A stretch of DNA of 64,000 nucleotides, taken from an uncultured Sphingomonas sp. Lineage in GTDB: Bacteria; Pseudomonadota; Alphaproteobacteria; Sphingomonadales; Sphingomonadaceae. The DNA lies in the NCBI RefSeq assembly GCF_913777625.1, contig NZ_CAJYTI010000005.1:46758-110757 (forward strand). Direction: 5' to 3'. A program made the position numbers and the translations under genes. Under the pieces are notes generated by a model. It did not search any database. It was not told where the DNA came from and was given only the letters and a program-made list of their open reading frames with translations. This document shows positions 54,140 to 62,236 of this stretch, one piece after another. Numbering within the stretch: the first letter of the stretch is position 1; each line of letters begins with the position of its first letter.

Positions 54140-54834
54140 ACGAGATGGCGCGCATGCCGAAGACGCTGTCGGTCCGCTTCGACGCGATTATCTTCGATTT
54201 CGACGGCGTCCTGCTGGAAAGCGAATATGCCGGCAACAAGCATGTCGCCGACTATCTGACCGCCATCGGCCACCCGACCACGCCCGAACATTCGATGGCG
54301 CATTTCATGGGGCTGGCGGGGCACGACTTCCTCGCCGCGATCGAGCGCTGGATCGGCCGCCCGGTGCCCGAGGATTTCCACGCCGCCCGTGCCGAGGAAG
54401 ATGCGCGGGTGCTGGAAGAAGGCCTGCCCGCGGTGGCGGGGGCGCTCCGCTTCCTCGAACGCCTGCCCGCCGATCTGCCCAAGGCGATCGCGTCGTCGAG
54501 TCCCACCCATTGGCTCGATACCCATCTCCGCCATCTGGGGGTGCGCGAGATGTTCGGCGACAAGCTGTTCAGCGGCCGCGAGCATGTGGCGAACGGCAAG
54601 CCCGCGCCGGACCTGTATCTCCACGCGGCTGCGGCGATCGGGGTACCGATCGAGCGGTGCGTGATCCTCGAGGATTCGCCGGTGGGTGTGAAGGGCGCGG
54701 TGGCTTCGGGCGCGACGGTGATCGGACTATGCGCGGGCGCGCATTGCGCGGCAGATCATGGCGAGCGGCTCAAGGCACTCGGCGTACAGTACATCGCGCA
54801 CGATTTCGACGAGGTCGCCCGGCTGATTGCGTAG
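54136..54834 (+). CDS. HAD family phosphatase, beta-phosphoglucomutase-like
   Basis: A 232-residue HAD-IA hydrolase. Motif I FDFDGVLLESE (nucleophile Asp in DFDG), motif II ASSSPTHWL, motif III Lys in NGKPAPDLYL and motif IV ILEDSPVGVKGAVASG. The alpha-helical cap between I and II is of the beta-PGM/phosphatase type. Substrate is probably a small sugar phosphate. It is coupled to yggS; a BIME-like palindrome pair follows 2 bp after its stop. Confidence 0.9.
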   Translation: MNEMARMPKTLSVRFDAIIFDFDGVLLESEYAGNKHVADYLTAIGHPTTPEHSMAHFMGLAGHDFLAAIERWIGRPVPEDFHAARAEEDARVLEEGLPAVAGALRFLERLPADLPKAIASSSPTHWLDTHLRHLGVREMFGDKLFSGREHVANGKPAPDLYLHAAAAIGVPIERCVILEDSPVGVKGAVASGATVIGLCAGAHCAADHGERLKALGVQYIAHDFDEVARLIA

Positions 54835-54836
54835 CC

Positions 54837-54910
54837 GTGCTCCTGCGAAAGCAGGAGCCCAGGGTTGTTCGGTACTACGCTATCCTAGGCTCCTGCTTTC
54901 GCAGGAGCAC
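54837..54910. repeat. BIME-like pair of REP palindromes
   Basis: Two 23-bp units in inverted orientation: 54837-54859 and 54888-54910, exact reverse complements of each other. Each is itself a hairpin with arms GCTCCTGC and GCAGGAGC around a GAAA or TTTC loop. The 28-bp spacer holds no gene. It fills the space between the convergent HAD and ribA genes and may end both transcripts. Confidence 0.85.
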
Positions 54911-54918
54911 GAGGGAGA

Positions 54919-55977
54919 TCAGAACTCGTGCCCGGTCCGGTCGCGCTTGGTCGCGAGGTACCGTGCATTGTGCGGGTTCGCCGGCAGCACGTGCGGCACG
55001 CGCTCCAGCACGTCCACCCCGGCGGCGCGCAGCGTCTCCACCTTTTGCGGGTTGTTGGTGAGCAGCCGGATGCGCGGCTGGCCGAGCAGGGTCAGCATCC
55101 GCGCTGCCACGCGGAAGTTGCGCGCGTCGATCGCGAAGCCGAGCCGGGTGTTGGCATCGACGGTGTCGAAGCCCTGATCCTGCAGCGCATAGGCGCGCAG
55201 TTTGTTGATCAGGCCGATGCCGCGGCCTTCCTGGCGCAGATAGAGCAGGATGCCCCAGCCGCTCTTGGAAATCTCCGCGATCGCCGCCTTGAGCTGCGGC
55301 CCGCAATCGCATTTGAGGCTGCCCAGCATGTCGCCGGTCAGGCATTCGCTGTGGAGCCGCACCAGCGGCGCCTCGCCGTTCGGCTGGCCGATCAGCAGCG
55401 CGATATGCTCGCCCGGCATCTCGTCGGTGCGGAAGGCGACGATCTCGGCATCCTCGGCCGCCTCGACCGGCAGCCGCGCGCGGCCGACGATGCGCAGGCG
55501 ATCGGCATCCTCATGCGCATCGATGTCGGCAAGGGTGATCGCATCCGCCGCATCGCCCTCCAGAACGAAGAAGGCCGGCAGCAGCCCGGCAATCCGGGCC
55601 AGGCGCAGCGCTGCCGCGGCGGCATCCGCTTGAACCACGGGAATGGCGCGGAAGGGACCTTTCAGCGGGGTCGCGAGATCGAACTGCGGATCGGCGAGCG
55701 CGGTCGCCGCATCGAAGTCGAGCCAGTCGACGCGCTCGACCAGTACCGGCGAGTCGGGCGTCGCCGCATCGCGCTGGTTGGCAAGCTTCAACGTCGCGGC
55801 CCGCCCGGCCGAAAGCAGGACTGGTGCCGTAGCCGCAGGATCGAACGCCGCGAGCCGCTCCCCGTCGCCCGTCTCGACCGCGAGCAGCTTCAGCGTGCCT
55901 TCCGCCCCGCGAATGGAGATCGGCCAGCCGCGACGCAGCGCGTCCACGGCTTCGGCGGCGGCGCGGGCACGCGTCAA
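54919..55977 (-). CDS. ribA: GTP cyclohydrolase II with degenerate N-terminal domain
   Basis: A 352-residue protein. The C-terminal half (about 155-352) is RibA: zinc site HSECLTGDMLGSLKCDCGPQL, RQEGRGIGLINKL, and the C-terminal RLLTNNPQKVETL. It opens GTP in the first step of riboflavin synthesis. The N-terminal 150 residues lie where RibB stands in RibBA proteins, but the RibB catalytic motif RENEGD is absent, so this half looks like a vestige or has another role. The start TTG 55977 overlaps the xth stop (TTGA). Confidence 0.88.
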   Translation of the reverse strand: MTRARAAAEAVDALRRGWPISIRGAEGTLKLLAVETGDGERLAAFDPAATAPVLLSAGRAATLKLANQRDAATPDSPVLVERVDWLDFDAATALADPQFDLATPLKGPFRAIPVVQADAAAAALRLARIAGLLPAFFVLEGDAADAITLADIDAHEDADRLRIVGRARLPVEAAEDAEIVAFRTDEMPGEHIALLIGQPNGEAPLVRLHSECLTGDMLGSLKCDCGPQLKAAIAEISKSGWGILLYLRQEGRGIGLINKLRAYALQDQGFDTVDANTRLGFAIDARNFRVAARMLTLLGQPRIRLLTNNPQKVETLRAAGVDVLERVPHVLPANPHNARYLATKRDRTGHEF

Positions 55978-56756
55978 AAGTCGAACTCCGTCACGATCGG
56001 CACATGGTCCGAGGGCTTGAGCCAGGAACGGCACGGCTCGCACACCTTGTGCGCTGTCGCCTTTGCCGCAACCTCGGGGCTTGCCCACATATGGTCGAGC
56101 CGCCGCCCGCGATCGGAGGCGGCCCAGTCCTTCGCGCGGTAGCTCCACCAGGTGAAGCAGCGCGCCGGCGCCGGGATGAACGTGCGGCCCAGATCGACCC
56201 AGCCATGTGCCGCCTGCAGCCGACCCAGCGCCTCGACCTCGATCGGCGTATGGCTGACCACGTCGAGCAGCTGCTTGTGGCTCCACACGTCCGATTCGAG
56301 CGGGGCGATGTTGAAGTCGCCGGTGAGGATGGTCGACACGTCGAGCGCTTCCGACCATTCGGTCATCCGGGCCACGAAATCGAGCTTCTGTCCGAACTTG
56401 GGGTTCACCTCCCGGTCGGGCACGTCGCCGCCGGCGGGAACATAGACATTCTCGAGCCGCACCCCGTTCGGCAGTCGCACGCCGACGTGTCGCGCTTCCT
56501 GGTTGGCCTGCCAGTCGAGTCGATCGTCCTCGGTAACCGGCACACGGCTCAGGATCGCGACCCCGTGGTGCATCCGCTGGCCGTGCTTGATGATGTGGGT
56601 GTAGCCCATCGCGCGGAACGGCGCCTCGGGGAAATCCCCGTCGATCACCTTGGTCTCCTGAAGACACAGGATGTCGGGGGCTTCCTCGCGCAGGAACTGC
56701 TCGACGATAGGCAGGCGGAAGCGGACGGAGTTTATGTTCCAGGAGGCGATCTTCAC
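55974..56756 (-). CDS. xth: exodeoxyribonuclease III
   Basis: A 260-residue AP endonuclease/3' exonuclease of base-excision repair. ASWNINSVR (Asn), LCLQETKV (metal Glu), ILTGDFNIAP (Asp, Asn) and the C-terminal KPSDHVPIV (Asp-His) form the whole catalytic set. Its stop overlaps the TTG start of ribA. The 239-bp gap upstream holds the lolA terminator and presumably the xth promoter. Confidence 0.95.
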   Translation of the reverse strand: MKIASWNINSVRFRLPIVEQFLREEAPDILCLQETKVIDGDFPEAPFRAMGYTHIIKHGQRMHHGVAILSRVPVTEDDRLDWQANQEARHVGVRLPNGVRLENVYVPAGGDVPDREVNPKFGQKLDFVARMTEWSEALDVSTILTGDFNIAPLESDVWSHKQLLDVVSHTPIEVEALGRLQAAHGWVDLGRTFIPAPARCFTWWSYRAKDWAASDRGRRLDHMWASPEVAAKATAHKVCEPCRSWLKPSDHVPIVTEFDF

Positions 56757-56810
56757 GCGCGCCGATGTAGCAACTCCGCGGCGAAGTGCCAGTGTATCAT
56801 CGACGACGGG

Positions 56811-56840
56811 CGGAAAAGGAAAGGCCCCCGCTCCGGGGGC
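56811..56840 (-). terminator. intrinsic terminator of lolA
   Basis: Arms GCCCCCG (56824-56830) and CGGGGGC (56834-56840) around CTC. Read leftward they are followed by the T-rich CTTTCCTTTTCC. It lies 155 bp beyond the lolA stop. Confidence 0.65.
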
Positions 56841-56995
56841 AATGGAGCGAGGGCCGACCTAGCGTTCGTCACGCAGGCGGGAAGGGGATACAGGCCCGGG
56901 CAACAGGGGGAAAAATCCCGGGCAAAACCCCATCCGCCATCGCGTGATAGCTGAACGAACCTGTCGCTTGGATGAACGATTGCACTCAACAACAA

Positions 56996-57607
56996 TTAAT
57001 GTGTGCGACCTTGGGGGCGTGGGTCGGTCCAGCGGAAGGCGGAATCGGCCACCGCGCCGTTAAACCGCTGGTTGGTAAGGCGAATCGTCGTGCGGTTGCT
57101 CTGCGCGTCGAGCGCTACCCAGCCCTGGAGCTTCAGGCCGCCAGGCGCTGCGGAATCCTTCTGGAAGACCATGGTGATACGGCCGTACTCCGGCTTCTTG
57201 GGATCATGCACCTCGACCGAGATTACCCGCGGGTCGGCCGTGGGCTTCACGCTCGCATAGCTTTCCATCTTGCTCGGATCGAACAGGACGCGGAGCGGCG
57301 AGTTGCCCACCGGCCAGCGCTGCACCTGCCGAACCTGATAGTCGATGAAATACAGGCTGCTGCCGTCCGCGACGATCAGCTGCGGCACGCCCTTTTCGTA
57401 CTGGAAACGGATCTTGCCGGGCTTCTTGAGGGTCATCGTGCCGGTGAGGACCCGGCCGTTGCGGTCCTCCTGGCTGAAATCCGCGACCATGGTGCTGACC
57501 GCCCGCAGATGCGCCTCCACCTGCGCGAGCTCCGGGGCCGGTGCGGGGGCGGCAGCAACGAGCAGCGGGGCGGCGAGCGCCGACAGGGCGAGAGAACGGG
57601 AAAACAC
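56996..57607 (-). CDS. lolA: LolA-like outer membrane lipoprotein carrier
   Basis: A 203-residue periplasmic protein with a signal peptide (about 1-20). VEAHLRAVSTMVADFSQEDRNGRVLTGTMTLKKPGKIRFQYE is the LolA core, with the conserved start of the half-barrel. It ferries lipoproteins from the LolCDE complex to the outer membrane; the window itself encodes several such clients (SCO1 and DUF3576 lipoproteins, LptE). It follows ftsK on the same strand, 87 bp apart, as in many alphaproteobacteria. Confidence 0.9.
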   Translation of the reverse strand: MFSRSLALSALAAPLLVAAAPAPAPELAQVEAHLRAVSTMVADFSQEDRNGRVLTGTMTLKKPGKIRFQYEKGVPQLIVADGSSLYFIDYQVRQVQRWPVGNSPLRVLFDPSKMESYASVKPTADPRVISVEVHDPKKPEYGRITMVFQKDSAAPGGLKLQGWVALDAQSNRTTIRLTNQRFNGAVADSAFRWTDPRPQGRTH

Positions 57608-57694
57608 GGGGATTGTCTCCGAATTACTGGTCGCCCGGATAGCGGGCGGGGCTTGAACGGGCTGTGAACCCGTACCCAGCCCGATTCGATCCCG

Positions 57695-60076
57695 TTACAA
57701 CGGCCGCCCTTCGGTATCCATCAGCACCTCGCGGCGGCCGACATGGTCGGGCTTGGAGACGAGATTCTCGCGCTCCATCCGCTCGATCAGGCGGGCGGCG
57801 GAGTTGTAGCCGACGCGCAGCTGGCGCTGCAGCCACGAGGTCGAGGCCTTCTGGCTTTCCGCGACCAGCTGCACCGCGCGGCGATAGGTCTGCTCCTCGG
57901 GGCTGTCCTCGCCATCGGGCGCCCCTTCCAGGGTGAATCCGCCGTCCTCGGGCTCCTCGGTGACCGCGGAGATATAGTCCGGCGCGCCCTGCGCGCGCCA
58001 GAAATCGGTGATCGCCTGGACCTCCTCGTCGCTGACGAAGGGCCCGTGGACGCGCGTAATGCCCTTGCCGCCGGACATGTAGAGCATGTCGCCCTTGCCC
58101 AGCAGCTGCTCGGCGCCCTGTTCGCCGAGGATGGTGCGCGAATCGATCTTCGAGGTGACGTGGAAGCTGATCCGGGTCGGCAGGTTCGCCTTGATCACGC
58201 CGGTGATGACGTCGACCGAGGGGCGCTGCGTCGCCATGATCAGGTGGATGCCCGCCGCGCGCGCCTTCTGGGCGAGCCGCTGGATCAGGAATTCGACTTC
58301 CTTGCCCGCGGTCATCATCAGGTCGGCCAGCTCGTCGACGATGACGACGATCAGCGGCAGCACCTGCAGGTCGAGCGTCTCTTCCTCGTAGATCGGTTTG
58401 CCGGTTTCCGGATCATAGCCGACCTGCACCTTGCGGCCGAGCGTCTGGCCCTTGGCCTTCGCGGTGCGGACCTTGTCGTTGTAGCTCGCCAGGCTGCGGA
58501 CGTTGACAGAGGCCATCATCCGGTAGCGATCCTCCATCTGCTCGACCGCCCATTTGAGCGCGCGCACCGCCTTGGGCGGTTCGGTCACCACATCGGCGAG
58601 AAGGTGGGGGATATCCTTGTACATGCTGAGTTCCAGCATCTTCGGATCGATCATGATCAGCCGGCACTGCTCGGGCGTGAGCCGGTACAGCAGCGACAGG
58701 ATCATGCAGTTCAGCCCCACCGACTTGCCTGAGCCGGTGGTACCGGCGACGAGCAAATGCGGCATCGGGGCGAGGTCGGCGATCACCGGCTCGCCGGCGA
58801 TGTTCTTGCCGAGCACCACCGGCAGCGTCGCGCCCTGTTCCTCGAACTGCTGGCTGCCGATCAGCTCGTGCAGGCTCACGCTCTCCCGGGTGGCGTTGGG
58901 CAGCTCGATGCCCATCACCGTTCGGCCGGGGATGGTGGCGACGCGGGCCGAGATCGCGCTCATGTTGCGGGCGATGTCGTCGGCCAGCTGAATCACCCGG
59001 CTGGCCTTGATGCCGCTCGCCGGCTCCAGCTCGTACATGGTGACGACTGGGCCGGGGCGGACCTCGACGATCTCGCCCTTCACATGGAAGTCCTCGAGCA
59101 CGCTCTCGAGCAGCCGGGCATTGCGCTCCAGCGCGGCCTTGTCGACCGTGGAGGTGCGGTTGGCCGGGGGCGGGGTCAGCAGGTCGAGCGGGGGGAGCTG
59201 GTAGCTGTCCTTGAAGTCGAGCGCGGCCTGCACCGGCGGCTTGGTGCGCGCCGGCGCGGTCGAAACGGTGCGATCGGCGATCACCGGGCCGGGGCGATTG
59301 TCCGGCACGACGACGCGACGCGGTTCCGAAACGAGCGGCGTGTCTCGGTCGAAGGGCAGGTCGTCCTCATCCGAATCGTCGAATGCCGGCGCCGGCGGTG
59401 ATTTCGCACGGAAGCGCGGACCCTCGCCGGCCGTCGCGATTTCCGCGTCGCCGGAAGTGCGGGTGAAGCGCGGCATCTGGAACAGGCGGGTGGGGGAGGT
59501 GAACTCCAGCCGCATCCACCACAGCCACAGCCCGCCCAGCACCAGCAGCAGGCCGATGCCGCGGCCGACCCAGAAGGACACCGCCGGATCCCCCGCCAGC
59601 CCGATCAGCCAGTCGACACCGCCGGCGATCGACAGACCGACCAGCCCCCCCATGCCGGCGGGCAACCGCCAGTCGAGCGGCAGCGACCAGTCGAAATGGA
59701 GCAGCCCGAGCCCGACCGCGGCAAGTGCGGCGGCGACGGCCGCGCTGCCGATCATCCGGCGCGGACGCTCGATCGGGCGGTCGATCATCATCCGGTGCGC
59801 GCTCAGCAGTCCGACGGGCGCGAGCAGCAGAACCGGTAGGCCGATCAGCGTGTAGAGGATGTCGGCGATCCAGGCGCCGACCGGGCCCAGCCAGTTGCGC
59901 ACCGGTCCGCCCGCGGCAGTGTTCAGCGCCGGATCCGAGGCATGGTAGCTCACCAGTGCCAGTACCAGCGCGACGGTCAGCACGAACAGCGCCGTGCCTG
60001 CCAGGACGAACCCGCCGCGACGGACACCCGCCTTCATCGTGTCGCGCCAGTGCGGCGCCTCTGCGCGGGACGCCAT
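57695..60076 (-). CDS. ftsK: DNA translocase FtsK
   Basis: A 793-residue protein. Four predicted helices (about 22-43, 65-95, 110-125 and 170-190) anchor it at the septum. A Pro/Asp-rich linker (about 200-310) leads to the alpha-beta motor, with Walker A GTTGSGKS at 445-452 and Walker B LIVVIVDELADLMM near 570. The gamma winged helix (about 730-793: TYRRAVQLVAESQKASTSWLQRQLRVGYNSAARLIERM) reads KOPS. It pumps the terminus region at division. ATG 60076 is the start; the frame upstream to 61441 is an antisense shadow of the UbiH gene. Confidence 0.96.
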   Translation of the reverse strand: MASRAEAPHWRDTMKAGVRRGGFVLAGTALFVLTVALVLALVSYHASDPALNTAAGGPVRNWLGPVGAWIADILYTLIGLPVLLLAPVGLLSAHRMMIDRPIERPRRMIGSAAVAAALAAVGLGLLHFDWSLPLDWRLPAGMGGLVGLSIAGGVDWLIGLAGDPAVSFWVGRGIGLLLVLGGLWLWWMRLEFTSPTRLFQMPRFTRTSGDAEIATAGEGPRFRAKSPPAPAFDDSDEDDLPFDRDTPLVSEPRRVVVPDNRPGPVIADRTVSTAPARTKPPVQAALDFKDSYQLPPLDLLTPPPANRTSTVDKAALERNARLLESVLEDFHVKGEIVEVRPGPVVTMYELEPASGIKASRVIQLADDIARNMSAISARVATIPGRTVMGIELPNATRESVSLHELIGSQQFEEQGATLPVVLGKNIAGEPVIADLAPMPHLLVAGTTGSGKSVGLNCMILSLLYRLTPEQCRLIMIDPKMLELSMYKDIPHLLADVVTEPPKAVRALKWAVEQMEDRYRMMASVNVRSLASYNDKVRTAKAKGQTLGRKVQVGYDPETGKPIYEEETLDLQVLPLIVVIVDELADLMMTAGKEVEFLIQRLAQKARAAGIHLIMATQRPSVDVITGVIKANLPTRISFHVTSKIDSRTILGEQGAEQLLGKGDMLYMSGGKGITRVHGPFVSDEEVQAITDFWRAQGAPDYISAVTEEPEDGGFTLEGAPDGEDSPEEQTYRRAVQLVAESQKASTSWLQRQLRVGYNSAARLIERMERENLVSKPDHVGRREVLMDTEGRPL

Positions 60077-60217
60077 CGTCCAGCCTCCGGATCTGCAAGG
60101 AAAAGGTAGCGGAATCATCGCGCCTGCGGAGTCCGCCGTCAAGGCAGGCCCACTCGCTTCGCCGCCCTGCACCTGTTGACGGCTGGCAGGCGCGTGCGAA
60201 CCTGCTAGGGCAGGGCC

Positions 60218-61435
60218 ATGGACCAGGCGGACATTCTCATCCTCGGCGGCGGGCTGGTCGGCAGCGCGCTGGCGGTTGCGCTCGACGCGCATGGCATCAG
60301 CTCGATCGTGATCGATCCGGCAGACCCGGAAACCATCCTCGGCGCGAGCTTCGACGGCCGCGCCTCCGCGATCGCGAGCGCGCCGATGCGGATGTTCGAG
60401 GCGATCGGCGTCGCCGGGCGGCTGGCGGGGAAGGGGTGCCCGATCGAGGGTATCCGGGTCTCCGACGGGCTGGCACTCGGCAAACTCGATTTCGCGCCGC
60501 AGGACGATGACGGGGCGCTCGGGCACATGTTCGAGAACCGCGTGCTGCGGACCGCGCTGTTCGAGGCGGCGCAGGCCGCGCCCTTGGCCGACGTGCGGAT
60601 GCAGACCCGCGCCGTCTCGGTGGAGCGCGGGCCGCACGGCGTGGTCGCGACGCTCGATTCGGGCGCGACGGTGCGCGCGCAGCTGCTGATCGCGGCGGAG
60701 GGGCGCAATTCGCCCACGCGCGATTCGGCCGGCTTCAAGGTCGCGCGCTGGACCTATGACCATGCCGCGATGATTGCGACGCTCAATCACGAGCGGTCCC
60801 ACGAGAACATCGCCTACGAGATCTTCTACCCGCAGGGCCCGTTCGCGATCCTGCCGCTGCTCGACGACGAAAACGGCCATCGCTCGGCGGTGGTGTGGAC
60901 GGTCCACGCCCGCGACGCGGCGGCGATGCACAAGATCTCCGACCGCGCCTATCTGGCCGAGGCCGAGAAGAAGATGTGCGGGTTTCTGGGGAAGCTGGGG
61001 CCGCTGTCGTCGCGCTCCTCCTATCCGCTCGGCTTCCACCATGCCGCCTGGATCACCGCCGAGCGGCTGGCGCTGGTCGGCGACGCGGCGCACGGTATCC
61101 ATCCGATCGCCGGGCAGGGCGTCAATGTCGGCTTCCGCGACGTGGCGACGCTGGTCGAGGTGCTGGTCGACGGCAAGCGGCTGGGGCTCGACATGGGCGA
61201 TCCCGAACTGCTCGCCCGTTACCAGCGCTGGCGCGGGCTCGACACCTTCATGGTGGCGCTGGCGACCGACGGGCTCACCCGGCTGTTCGGCATCCCCGGC
61301 GCGCTGCCCCATGCGGCGCGGCGCTTCGGCCTCGCGGCCGTGGACAAGCTCCCGCCGCTCAAGAACTGGTTCATGGGCGAGGCGCGCGGCGAAAGCGGCG
61401 ACGTGCCCAAGCTGCTCCAGGGGATTACGGCGTAG
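60218..61435 (+). CDS. UbiH/UbiF/COQ6 family FAD-dependent hydroxylase
   Basis: A 405-residue flavoprotein monooxygenase of ubiquinone synthesis. FAD fold DILILGGGLVGSALAVALDAHG at the N-terminus, DG-type motif AAEGRNSPTRDSAGF in the middle and LVGDAAHGIHPIAGQGVNVGFRDV near residue 285. It hydroxylates the quinone ring; which position (C5, C6 or C1) cannot be told from the sequence. It diverges from ftsK across 141 bp, and its 3' end overlaps the convergent DUF2007 gene by 11 bp. Confidence 0.9.
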   Translation: MDQADILILGGGLVGSALAVALDAHGISSIVIDPADPETILGASFDGRASAIASAPMRMFEAIGVAGRLAGKGCPIEGIRVSDGLALGKLDFAPQDDDGALGHMFENRVLRTALFEAAQAAPLADVRMQTRAVSVERGPHGVVATLDSGATVRAQLLIAAEGRNSPTRDSAGFKVARWTYDHAAMIATLNHERSHENIAYEIFYPQGPFAILPLLDDENGHRSAVVWTVHARDAAAMHKISDRAYLAEAEKKMCGFLGKLGPLSSRSSYPLGFHHAAWITAERLALVGDAAHGIHPIAGQGVNVGFRDVATLVEVLVDGKRLGLDMGDPELLARYQRWRGLDTFMVALATDGLTRLFGIPGALPHAARRFGLAAVDKLPPLKNWFMGEARGESGDVPKLLQGITA

Positions 61436-61640
61436 GGCCACCCGCCGCGTCGAGGATGGTGCGGGCGGCGGCGAGGTCCTCGTCGTCGACCATCACCCGT
61501 ACCGGGATCAGCAGGTAGCTGCCGTCGGCGATGCTGGCGCCTGCGTCGAACACGAAGCTGGGGATGTCGTCATCCTCCAGCCGGCCCTGGACGATGAAGG
61601 CTTCCTGCCGGTTGAACCGGCCGAGTTCGACGAGCGCCAT
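61425..61640 (-). CDS. DUF2007 domain protein
   Basis: A 71-residue small protein (MALVELGRFNRQEAFIVQGRLEDDDIPSFV, then LLIPVRVMVDDEDLAAARTIL) matching DUF2007, called a putative signal-transducing protein. The fold is ACT/ferredoxin-like by pattern. ATG 61640 fits the family; an earlier ATG at 61679 overlaps the ccdAB promoter. It diverges from ccdA. Confidence 0.85.
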   Translation of the reverse strand: MALVELGRFNRQEAFIVQGRLEDDDIPSFVFDAGASIADGSYLLIPVRVMVDDEDLAAARTILDAAGGPTP

Positions 61641-61655
61641 ACTGGCCTCCGATGA

Positions 61656-61684
61656 TTGACGCGCATGGGGCATGCGCATAATTT
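61656..61684 (+). promoter_or_regulatory. ccdAB promoter with operator-like palindrome in the spacer
   Basis: TTGACG (61656-61661), 17-base spacer, TAATTT (61679-61684). The spacer region holds a perfect inverted repeat GCGCATG-GGG-CATGCGC (61661-61677), well placed for binding by a CcdA-CcdB repressor complex. Transcription would start about 61691, the first base of the ccdA ATG, so the mRNA may be leaderless; no ribosome site is visible. Confidence 0.65.
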
Positions 61685-61690
61685 GTCCGC

Positions 61691-61936
61691 ATGAAGCACG
61701 ATCCCATCGCGTCCGGCAAGCGCAAGGCGGTGAACGTCTCGATCGATACCGGCGTCGTCGCGGCGGCGCGCGAGGTGGGGCTCAACCTGTCGCAGGTCTG
61801 CGAAGCCGCGATTCGCCACGCGACCAAGGCCGAGCAGGACCGGCGCTGGCAGGAAGAGAATCGCGCCTGGGCCGAAGCCTGCAACAAATGGGTGGAAGAG
61901 AACGGCCTTCCGCTCGAACGCTATCGCATGTTCTGA
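61691..61936 (+). CDS. ccdA: CcdA family antitoxin
   Basis: An 81-residue antitoxin. The N-terminal RKAVNVSIDTGVVAAAREVGLNLSQVCEAAI is a ribbon-helix-helix DNA-binding domain; the C-terminal tail RRWQEENRAWAEACNKWVEENGLPLERYRMF matches the CcdA toxin-neutralising region, including the ending LPLxxYRxF. It binds and neutralises CcdB and should repress its own promoter. ccdB starts one base inside its stop (TGATG). Confidence 0.92.
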   Translation: MKHDPIASGKRKAVNVSIDTGVVAAAREVGLNLSQVCEAAIRHATKAEQDRRWQEENRAWAEACNKWVEENGLPLERYRMF

Positions 61937-62232
61937 TGCCGCAGTACGACGTGCACCGCGCCGCAGACGGTGCGTTGTTGCTCAATTGCCAGGCCGAGGT
62001 GCTGGGGCACCTCTCCACCCGCATGGTCGCCCCGCTGGTGCCGCTCGATCGGGCGCCGGCACTACGCGCACGCCTGAATCCGGTGTTCGACATCGCCGGG
62101 GAGCGCTGCGCGATGGTGACCCAGTACGCCGCCACCGTCCGGGCCAAGGATCTCGGTCCGGCAGTCGCCTCGCTCGAAACCTATCGGCTCGACATCATCG
62201 CCGCGTTCGACATGCTGCTGACCGGCAACTGA
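61936..62232 (+). CDS. ccdB: CcdB family toxin (gyrase poison)
   Basis: A 98-residue toxin. QYDVHRAADGALLLNCQAEVLGHLSTRMVAPLVP and the end ALETYRLDIIAAFDMLLTGN type match CcdB, whose C-terminal residues (Trp-Gly-Ile in F-plasmid CcdB) contact gyrase. Here the last residues are LLTGN, so the poison end is not the canonical WGI; activity on GyrA is therefore likely by family but not certain. It is translationally coupled to ccdA and lies between DUF2007 and tldD in an otherwise housekeeping region. Confidence 0.9.
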   Translation: MPQYDVHRAADGALLLNCQAEVLGHLSTRMVAPLVPLDRAPALRARLNPVFDIAGERCAMVTQYAATVRAKDLGPAVASLETYRLDIIAAFDMLLTGN

Positions 62233-62236
62233 CGGC

